Shown piece by piece: positions 6,607-11,595 of a stretch of DNA of 11,595 bases. The notes below the pieces were generated by a model. The model made no database searches. It was not told the origin of the DNA and was given only the letters and a program-made list of their open reading frames with translations. The stretch covers positions 1-11,595 of the forward strand of contig CAYZAY010000073.1 of assembly GCA_964476515.1 (NCBI GenBank), in the 5' to 3' direction. Each line of letters opens with the position of its first letter. The first letter of the stretch is position 1. Origin of the DNA: JASMHC01 sp964476515 (GTDB lineage: Bacteria > Pseudomonadota > Alphaproteobacteria > Rhodobacterales > Rhodobacteraceae). A program made the position numbers and the translations under genes.

Positions 6607-8040
6607 ATGGAATTGGGCTTTACTACTGCCGCATATGTTGTCGCGGCTGTTCTTACGATCCTCGCGCTAGGTGGCCTGTCTGGTCAGGAAAGCGCTAAAC
6701 GCGCTGTTTGGTATGGCATTGTCGGTATGGGCTTGGCTGTTGCGGCAACCCTGATGGGGCCGGGCGCTGGTTTTTGGTGGCTGTCACTTATCCTGATCGC
6801 TGGTGGCGGTATGATTGGCTACAAACTGGCGAACGGGGTCGAGATGACCCAGATGCCGGAACTTGTGGCTGGTATGCACGCTCTGGTCGGTCTGGCGGCT
6901 GTGTTCGTTGGTTTCAACGCACACTTCGAGCTGGGCAATGTTATGGCAATGGACGAGAGCGCCAAGAAGGTGCTTGAAGGCTTTGCAGCACTTCTGGCCA
7001 AGAAAACCGGTGCCGAGATCAGTATTCTTCGTGTTGAAGCATCGCTTGGTATCTGGATTGGTGCAGTTACATTCACCGGTTCGGTCGTTGCATACGGCAA
7101 ACTGTCGGGCAAAATCACGTCGTCGGCAACAAAGCTTCCTGGTGGTCACTTGCTGAACGCCTCGGCTGCTGCTGCGTCGTTGGCATGTCTTATCTGGTAT
7201 CTGAATTCGGGCGGTCTTCTGCCACTTCTGATCCTGACAGCTATGGCGCTGTTCATCGGGTTCCACCTGATCATGGGTATCGGTGGTGCGGACATGCCGG
7301 TGGTTGTCTCGATGCTGAACTCGTATTCGGGTTGGGCTGCGGCTGCGATCGGCTTCTCGCTTGGCAATGATCTGTTGATCGTTGTTGGTGCGTTGGTCGG
7401 CTCGTCTGGTGCGATCCTGTCCTACATCATGTGTAAAGCGATGAACCGTTCGTTCGTCAGCGTTATCCTTGGTGGCTTCGGCGGCGCTGCTGGACCTCAG
7501 ATGGAAGTCGAAGGAGAACAGGTTGCGATTGATGCAGACGGTGTTGCCACTGCCTTGGAAGAAGCTGACAGCGTCATCATCATCCCGGGCTATGGTATGG
7601 CGGTTGCTCAGGCACAGCAGAACGTGGCGGAGCTTACCCGTCGTCTGCGCGCCAAGGGCAAGAATGTTCGCTTCGCGATCCACCCTGTTGCAGGTCGTCT
7701 GCCGGGCCACATGAACGTGCTGCTGGCGGAGGCCAAAGTGCCTTACGACATCGTGATGGAGATGGACGAGATCAACGACGACTTCCCGGAAACGGACGTC
7801 GCCATCGTGATCGGATCGAACGACATCGTGAACCCTGCGGCACAGGAAGATCCCAACAGCCCCATTGCCGGCATGCCGGTTCTGGAATGCTGGAAAGCCA
7901 AGCAGGTGTTCGTGTCCAAACGTGGTCAGGGCACTGGCTATTCGGGCATCGAGAACCCGCTGTTCTTCAAAGAGAACACCCGCATGTTCTACGGTGACGC
8001 GAAAGCATCGCTTGATAGCTTGCTGACCAAAATCAGTTAA
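6607..8040 (+). CDS. pntB: NAD(P) transhydrogenase subunit beta
   Basis: This is the 477-residue partner of PntA. The first half is a membrane domain of about eight or nine hydrophobic helices (roughly 4-270) forming the proton channel. The second half is the cytoplasmic NADP(H)-binding domain III, with IIPGYGMAVAQAQ (GYG at 328-330), the conserved HPVAGRLPGHMNVLLAEA and VIGSNDIVNPAA, and a C-terminal KRGQGTGYSGIENPLF. All match PntB of E. coli (462 residues). The start at ATG 6607 has a strong AAGGAGGG (6592-6599) that overlaps the TAA stop of pntA, so the 13-base gap puts both genes on one message with coupled translation. An earlier in-frame ATG at 6571 lies inside pntA and has no such site. 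An intrinsic terminator follows 17 bases after the stop. Its likely role is NADPH supply for biosynthesis and redox defence. Confidence 0.96.
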   Translation: MELGFTTAAYVVAAVLTILALGGLSGQESAKRAVWYGIVGMGLAVAATLMGPGAGFWWLSLILIAGGGMIGYKLANGVEMTQMPELVAGMHALVGLAAVFVGFNAHFELGNVMAMDESAKKVLEGFAALLAKKTGAEISILRVEASLGIWIGAVTFTGSVVAYGKLSGKITSSATKLPGGHLLNASAAAASLACLIWYLNSGGLLPLLILTAMALFIGFHLIMGIGGADMPVVVSMLNSYSGWAAAAIGFSLGNDLLIVVGALVGSSGAILSYIMCKAMNRSFVSVILGGFGGAAGPQMEVEGEQVAIDADGVATALEEADSVIIIPGYGMAVAQAQQNVAELTRRLRAKGKNVRFAIHPVAGRLPGHMNVLLAEAKVPYDIVMEMDEINDDFPETDVAIVIGSNDIVNPAAQEDPNSPIAGMPVLECWKAKQVFVSKRGQGTGYSGIENPLFFKENTRMFYGDAKASLDSLLTKIS

Positions 8041-8057
8041 GGCGAATAGATACTAAG

Positions 8058-8088
8058 AAAAGGCCCGGGCAATCGCTTGGGCCTTTTT
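8058..8088 (+). terminator. Intrinsic terminator of pntAB
   Basis: A perfect 9-base-pair stem pairs AAAAGGCCC (8058-8066) with GGGCCTTTT (8079-8087). The loop is 12 bases and the stem runs into five T's (8084-8088). It lies just after the pntB stop and faces no convergent gene, so it ends the pntAB message. Confidence 0.9.
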
Positions 8089-8244
8089 CTATTCAGGGTC
8101 CCGATAAAAGGGCGCAACATCAACGGTTTGCAGATGTTTCACGCTCTGTGCATACCGTCGCATTCATGTAACGCATTGAAATAAAACATTTTCTTTACAT
8201 CCCCTTCGGAATGGCTAGGTTGCCCCAAAGTCAGGAGCCTGAAA

Positions 8245-9528
8245 ATGCCCACTTTAGAAGATCACCCGCTGCGCTACATGCTTTCAAACGAGCTTCACGC
8301 AAGGCCGTTTCCGTCTTTGAAAGCGCCCTGTCGGGCAGTTTTCCTTGCGATCAAACAACCGGGTGCGGCGGAAAGCAGGGACAGGTCAAAAGACCGAGAG
8401 CATCTTATCAACCTGCTGGATCGTTATGGCGCGTCTCACCCCCAGCCAGACGCGACGCATTATTCAGGCTCAATCGGGCGGCATGATCTCAAATGGGAAC
8501 AGCACACTGAATTTGTGACCTACACGGTGTTCATCAAGGGTCTGGGCGAACGCCCGTTTGATCCAACTGATTTTGAGGTGTTTCCAGAAGACTGGATGGC
8601 AACAGCCCCCGGTCATGGGGTTACCTCTGCGTTAATTCGTATCGAGACGAACAAGGATCAACCTGAAATCCAGACCCTCTGCGAAGAATGGTTCGTTCAG
8701 GAAAGCATGGCTATTTCCACGGTGATCGACGGCACGGCAACTATCGCAGGCGATTTTCGTATCGATTCCGCCGGCCATTCCCGTTTCGCTGTCTTCATCA
8801 GCCCCGGAACAGGTAAGCGGCGTGTAGGGCGTATTGTTCAGCGGGTTTGCGAAGTTGAGACGTATAAATCCATGTCGATGCTCGGTCTTAGCCGAGTGCG
8901 CAAAAATAGCGGACGTTTAAACGAAATTGACCAATCGCTGACAAATTTGATGGTCGATATGACCAAGCAAGACTCCAGTGCCGAAACTAACCTGAACAAG
9001 CTTCTCGCGCTTTCAGCCGAGCTTGAAAGCATGGCAGCGCAAAGTTCGTTCCGTTTCGGTGCAACAGGTGCCTATGAAGCCATCGTCAATCAACGCATCG
9101 AAGTTCTGCGCGAGGTTCGTATAGGCGGCCGCCAAACCTTCGCGGAATTCATGATGCGCCGGTATGACCCTGCTATGAGAACTGTAAAGTCTGCCGATGC
9201 GCGGATGAGGTCCATGTCACAAAGGGCCATCCGCGCAGGAGAGCTGTTGCGCACACGTGTCGACGTGCAACGCTCGGCCCAGAATCAGGAATTGCTTGAA
9301 AGCATGGATAGGCGTGCGGACATGCAGTTGCGCTTGCAAAAGACGGTTGAAGGATTGTCTGTGGTTGCCATCAGCTACTACGCCGTGTCGCTTGTGGGAT
9401 ATCTGCTGTATCCGATTGCTGGTGTGCTGGGGCTTAGCAAAGGAATGCTGTTGGCAATTGCAACGCTTCCCGTCGTCGGTTTGGTTTGGTGGGCGATCCA
9501 CCGAATTCGAGAAAAGATCGAGAAGTAA
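8245..9528 (+). CDS. DUF3422 family membrane-anchored protein
   Basis: This 427-residue protein is recognised as DUF3422 from its N-terminus (HPLRYMLSNELHARPF, 7-22) and overall layout. Its function is not known. Residues 1 to about 200 form a mixed soluble domain. The stretch from about 215 to 365 is rich in charged and helical residues (GLSRVRKNSGRLNEIDQSL, then repeated ELES and EVLREVR segments) and probably forms long helices or coiled coil. Two hydrophobic segments at about 370-391 and 396-418 anchor the C-terminus in the membrane, ending in a short charged tail RIREKIEK. There is no signal peptide, so the bulk probably faces the cytoplasm. AGGAG at 8233-8237, seven bases before the ATG, fixes the start. 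The gene stands between the pntAB terminator and the promoter of the amidohydrolase, so it is probably transcribed alone. The 156 bases from 8089 to the start hold no convincing promoter match. Confidence 0.87.
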   Translation: MPTLEDHPLRYMLSNELHARPFPSLKAPCRAVFLAIKQPGAAESRDRSKDREHLINLLDRYGASHPQPDATHYSGSIGRHDLKWEQHTEFVTYTVFIKGLGERPFDPTDFEVFPEDWMATAPGHGVTSALIRIETNKDQPEIQTLCEEWFVQESMAISTVIDGTATIAGDFRIDSAGHSRFAVFISPGTGKRRVGRIVQRVCEVETYKSMSMLGLSRVRKNSGRLNEIDQSLTNLMVDMTKQDSSAETNLNKLLALSAELESMAAQSSFRFGATGAYEAIVNQRIEVLREVRIGGRQTFAEFMMRRYDPAMRTVKSADARMRSMSQRAIRAGELLRTRVDVQRSAQNQELLESMDRRADMQLRLQKTVEGLSVVAISYYAVSLVGYLLYPIAGVLGLSKGMLLAIATLPVVGLVWWAIHRIREKIEK

Positions 9529-9553
9529 CCGCGCCTTTTTGTAGGTGATCTGT

Positions 9554-9581
9554 TTGACACCCGACTAGCACCACCTATAGC
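9554..9581 (+). promoter_or_regulatory. Promoter of the M20 amidohydrolase gene
   Basis: A perfect TTGACA (9554-9559) and TATAGC (9576-9581) are separated by 16 bases, a good housekeeping-sigma promoter 39 bases before the ATG at 9620. A 7-base inverted repeat, CCCGACT (9560-9566) and AGTCGGG (9606-9612), has its left arm directly after the -35 box and its right arm just before the start codon. It could be an operator, but that is inference. Confidence 0.65.
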
Positions 9582-9619
9582 GTTCGGACTTCCTAAAACA
9601 CGAACAGTCGGGTCCCTAA

Positions 9620-10783
9620 ATGCCGGTCAAAAACAGATTTGCAGAAATGCAGGATGAAATCACCTCTTGGCGACGAGACTTGCATGAACACCCCGAATTG
9701 TTGTTCGAAACGCACCGGACCGCTGCCTTTGTTGCGGATAAACTTGCCGAGTTCGGTTGCGATGAAATCACCACAGGAATTGGCCGAACAGGCGTGGTGG
9801 GCGTTATCAAAGGGCGGCAGGACACTGGCGGTCGGGTGATAGGACTTCGCGCTGATATGGATGCGCTGCCAATCCTAGAAGAAACCGGTCTGGACTATGC
9901 GTCAAAGACACCGGGGTCGATGCATGCCTGTGGTCATGACGGCCATACATCTATGCTTCTCGGGGCTGCCAAGTATCTGGCTGAAACGCGGAACTTTGAT
10001 GGAACTGTCGTAGTCATCTTCCAGCCAGCCGAAGAAGGCGGCGGCGGCGGCAAAGAAATGTGCGACGACGGCATGATGGACCGCTGGAACATCCAAGAGG
10101 TCTACGGCATGCACAATTGGCCCGGCATCCCCGCTGGCCAATTCGCGATCCGCCCGGGGTCGTTCTTTGCAGCAGCCGATCAAATCGATATCGAAATTCG
10201 GGGCAGGGGCGCCCACGCCGCGAAGCCGCACGAAGGCGTCGATCCGATTGTCGTTGCCTCGCATATCATCACGTCATTGCAGACAATCGTCAGCCGCAAC
10301 GCAAACCCGGTTGAACAAAAAGTCGTATCGATCACGTCGATTGAATCGTCTTCGAATGCCTACAACGTCATCCCGTCAACGGTTCACCTAAAGGGAACAG
10401 TTCGCACGATGAGCAAAGAAAACCGCGATCTTGCACAAAAGCGGATCAAAGAGATATGTGAACACACCGGCGCGGCCTTTGGTGCCGAGGCTGAACTGAC
10501 CTATCATCTTGGCTATCCGGTTATGGTTAATCACGACGAGCAAACTGAATTTGCCGCCAAAGTTGCTGCTGATGTGTCTGGTTCTTGTGCAGATGCGCCG
10601 CTGATTATGGGCGGTGAAGATTTCGCCTATTTGCTCGAAGAACGGCCCGGTGCTTACATACTTGTTGGTAACGGCGACTCTGCGCCGGTTCATCATCCTG
10701 AATACAATTTCAACGATGAAGCGATCCCAGCGGGTTGTAGCTGGTGGGCGGGATTGGTCGAAACATACATGCCAATACAGTAG
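9620..10783 (+). CDS. M20 family (M20D) metallo-amidohydrolase, hippurate hydrolase/aminoacylase-like
   Basis: This 387-residue cytoplasmic enzyme has the expected length for M20D amidohydrolases, which use two metal ions to split N-acyl amino acids such as hippurate or N-acetyl amino acids. Visible metal-site residues are Cys104 and His106 in MHACGHDGH (101-109), Glu138-Glu139 in QPAEEGG (135-141), His165 in GMHNWP (163-168) and His359 in VHHPEYNFND (357-366). RRDLHEHPEL (18-27) and RADMDALP (77-84) are also typical. The dimerisation or lid domain lies at about 180-290, starting near GRGAHAAKPHEGVDP. All key residues are present, so it should be active; the exact substrate cannot be told from sequence. 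The ribosome site is weak: GTCGGGTC at 9607-9614 is the best candidate, and it overlaps an inverted-repeat arm. The gene has its own promoter, and no partner genes are visible. Confidence 0.9.
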   Translation: MPVKNRFAEMQDEITSWRRDLHEHPELLFETHRTAAFVADKLAEFGCDEITTGIGRTGVVGVIKGRQDTGGRVIGLRADMDALPILEETGLDYASKTPGSMHACGHDGHTSMLLGAAKYLAETRNFDGTVVVIFQPAEEGGGGGKEMCDDGMMDRWNIQEVYGMHNWPGIPAGQFAIRPGSFFAAADQIDIEIRGRGAHAAKPHEGVDPIVVASHIITSLQTIVSRNANPVEQKVVSITSIESSSNAYNVIPSTVHLKGTVRTMSKENRDLAQKRIKEICEHTGAAFGAEAELTYHLGYPVMVNHDEQTEFAAKVAADVSGSCADAPLIMGGEDFAYLLEERPGAYILVGNGDSAPVHHPEYNFNDEAIPAGCSWWAGLVETYMPIQ

Positions 10784-10800
10784 CCATTTCCACTTATGAG

Positions 10801-10823
10801 GGTTTGCACCTTAGGCGCAAATC
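10801..10823 (+). other. Hairpin downstream of the amidohydrolase gene
   Basis: GGTTTGC (10801-10807) pairs with GCAAATC (10817-10823) with one G-T pair, and inside it CC-TTA-GG can extend the stem across one mismatch. No T-run follows, so it is at best a weak or factor-assisted terminator, or a stabilising 3' structure for the amidohydrolase message. Confidence 0.35.
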
Positions 10824-10866
10824 GCTAATGATTGGTGGTAGTTATAGTTAAAGGTTTCTACGGCAA

Positions 10867-11017
10867 ATGGTTAAACGTGCGTCAGGCGGGCTATCGCCCT
10901 ACACGCCCAGTCAGATCAGGCTGCTCACCGATGCTTACGTTGGAAGAGGGGCAGCGCCGACGTGCCTATTACTATCGTGGGTATTACCACGGATATGGTC
11001 AGAGAGAAGAAAGCTAA
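10867..11017 (+). pseudogene. Possible small gene of about 50 residues with a frameshift
   Basis: No known family is recognised. From ATG 10867 the frame reads sensibly as MVKRASGGLSPYTPSQIRLL then TDAYVGRG. After about 10948 its codons become poor (CTA, TTA, ATA, AGA) and it runs without stop through the terminator into folA. The next frame (+1) is good from about 10940 onward, giving QRRRAYYYRGYYHGYGQREE and a TAA at 11015-11017, eight bases before the terminator stem. Removing one G from GGGG at 10948-10951 would join the two into one basic, Tyr/Gly/Arg-rich protein. The ribosome site is weak (AAAGG at 10850-10854, 12 bases away). It could be a decayed gene, a base error, a programmed shift, or chance. 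The strong terminator right after it argues that something is transcribed here. Confidence 0.35.
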
Positions 11018-11024
11018 AAACGAT

Positions 11025-11054
11025 AAAGGGACCGCATAGCCGGTCCCTTTTTTT
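11025..11054. terminator. Strong, probably two-way terminator between the small-gene region and folA
   Basis: A 10-base-pair perfect stem pairs AAAGGGACCG (11025-11034) with CGGTCCCTTT (11041-11050) around a six-base loop. On the + strand it continues into T's up to 11054, an excellent intrinsic terminator. On the - strand it follows directly after the folA stop (11053-11055) and is followed by ATCG and five T's, so it can also end the thyA-folA message, though less ideally. Confidence 0.85.
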
Positions 11055-11532
11055 ATCGCTTGCGGATCAATTCACGCATTTTGCAATGAGGGTCGGATTC
11101 TCGCAATTCTGCGGTCGAAATCTCGATCCAATCGGCATCATCGAAATCGGGGAAGAACGCATCAGCGTTTTCGATTTCAAGATCAACCTCTGTCACCAAA
11201 AGCCGATCCGCCAAGGGTAGCATTTCATGATAGATCGACTGTCCGCCTGTCCCGTAAATGCGCTGATACCCAGAGGCGTAGCAGAGATCGATAGCCTCTT
11301 GGACGTTTGAGACAACGTGATCAGTCAGGGATTTATCCCGCGACACCACAACATTTAGCCGGTTCTTCAATGGCCGAAATGGCAGGCTGTCCCACGTATT
11401 CCGCCCCATAATAATTGCGCCACCAGTGGTTTCACGCTGAAACATCTTCAGGTCTTCAGGTGCTTGCCACGGAATGTCGTTGCCTTTGCCGATGGCTCCG
11501 TTTCGGGCGCGTGCTGCGATGAGAGTTAACAT
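11053..11532 (-). CDS. folA: Dihydrofolate reductase
   Basis: This 159-residue enzyme has the same length as E. coli FolA. It reduces dihydrofolate to tetrahydrofolate with NADPH in the cytoplasm and so closes the cycle opened by thymidylate synthase. It starts MLTLIAARARNGAIGKGNDI, with Pro21-Trp22 and the catalytic acid Asp27 in PEDLKMF (25-31). IIMGRNTWDSLPFRPL (40-55) is the NADPH-binding segment, and YGTGGQSIY contains the Gly-Gly turn of the second NADPH contact. The C-terminal part TEVDLEIENADAFFPDF is typical of the family. ATG 11532 lies three bases after the stop of thyA on the same strand, with a weak GGCGG inside the end of thyA as ribosome site, so the two are co-transcribed and probably coupled. 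Nothing suggests a trimethoprim-resistant variant. Confidence 0.96.
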   Translation of the reverse strand: MLTLIAARARNGAIGKGNDIPWQAPEDLKMFQRETTGGAIIMGRNTWDSLPFRPLKNRLNVVVSRDKSLTDHVVSNVQEAIDLCYASGYQRIYGTGGQSIYHEMLPLADRLLVTEVDLEIENADAFFPDFDDADWIEISTAELRESDPHCKMRELIRKR

Positions 11533-11535
11533 AAT

Positions 11536-11595
11536 CTAAACCGCCACAGGTGCTTTGATGTTGGGTAGAGGATCATAGCCGGGAAATTCAAAATC
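11536..11595 (-). CDS. thyA: Thymidylate synthase, C-terminal 19 codons
   Basis: The last 19 codons read DFEFPGYDPLPNIKAPVAV then TAG, which is the hallmark end of ThyA: a Tyr-containing segment, then P-x-I-K-APVAV, whose C-terminal residue closes over the active site. The rest lies beyond the right edge. ThyA makes dTMP from dUMP with methylene-tetrahydrofolate, producing the dihydrofolate that the adjacent folA product recycles. The three-base gap to folA makes this a standard thyA-folA operon. Confidence 0.92.
   Translation of the reverse strand, partial: DFEFPGYDPLPNIKAPVAV

Noticed and set aside
6784..7710. 308-codon minus-strand open frame opposite pntB
   Set aside because: It is a shadow of pntB: the + strand matches PntB along its whole length, and the antisense product has no family features.
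10832..11017. Single 61-codon frame starting at TTG 10832 as an intact small gene
   Set aside because: The first half uses poor codons, has a weak start and no ribosome site. The competing frame from ATG 10867 looks better there, so I describe a frame switch instead. An intact gene in this frame is not excluded.
1..11595. Insertion sequence, CRISPR array, tRNA or rRNA gene, phage module
   Set aside because: I saw no transposase, no regularly spaced repeats, no tRNA-like fold and no phage genes. The only extended repeats are protein-coding (RTX repeats and the duplicated module).

Overview
The window looks like chromosomal DNA from an alphaproteobacterium, most likely a marine Rhodobacteraceae (Roseobacter-group) member. 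The reasons are an RTX/Hint protein of the kind common in that family, a fused PntA followed by PntB, a DUF3422 membrane protein, a thyA-folA pair, and moderate-to-high G+C with AT-rich promoters. This assignment is by recognition of protein families, not by a search.

Layout from left to right. (1) The C-terminal end of a peptidase C26 / gamma-glutamyl-GABA hydrolase-like amidotransferase (+) meets tail-to-tail, with a 4-base overlap, a 944-residue RTX-repeat protein with a C-terminal Hint domain (-). The latter carries two copies of a ~198-residue module between RTX blocks. (2) A 285-base divergent spacer leads to a two-gene operon (+): an exported metallo-beta-lactamase-fold protein whose HxHxDH metal motif is almost completely replaced, then an isoprenylcysteine-methyltransferase-like membrane protein interrupted by one in-frame TGA. 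The -10 box of this operon sits inside a dyad that matches ATTC-N8-GAAT, the operator reported for SqrR/BigR-type persulfide-sensing repressors. (3) pntA-pntB (+), the proton-translocating NAD(P) transhydrogenase, ends in a clear intrinsic terminator. (4) A DUF3422 membrane protein (+) and an M20-family amidohydrolase (+) follow. The latter has a good TTGACA-N16-TATAGC promoter with an inverted repeat around it. (5) A short region holds a possible frameshifted small gene and a strong terminator. This terminator is shared with the converging thyA-folA operon (-), of which folA is complete and only the last 19 codons of thyA are present.

Functionally the window is mostly housekeeping redox and nucleotide metabolism: NADPH supply by PntAB, tetrahydrofolate and dTMP by FolA and ThyA. 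The less ordinary parts are the secreted RTX/Hint protein and the MBL-methyltransferase operon. The operator-like dyad suggests, as inference only, that this operon responds to sulfide or persulfide.
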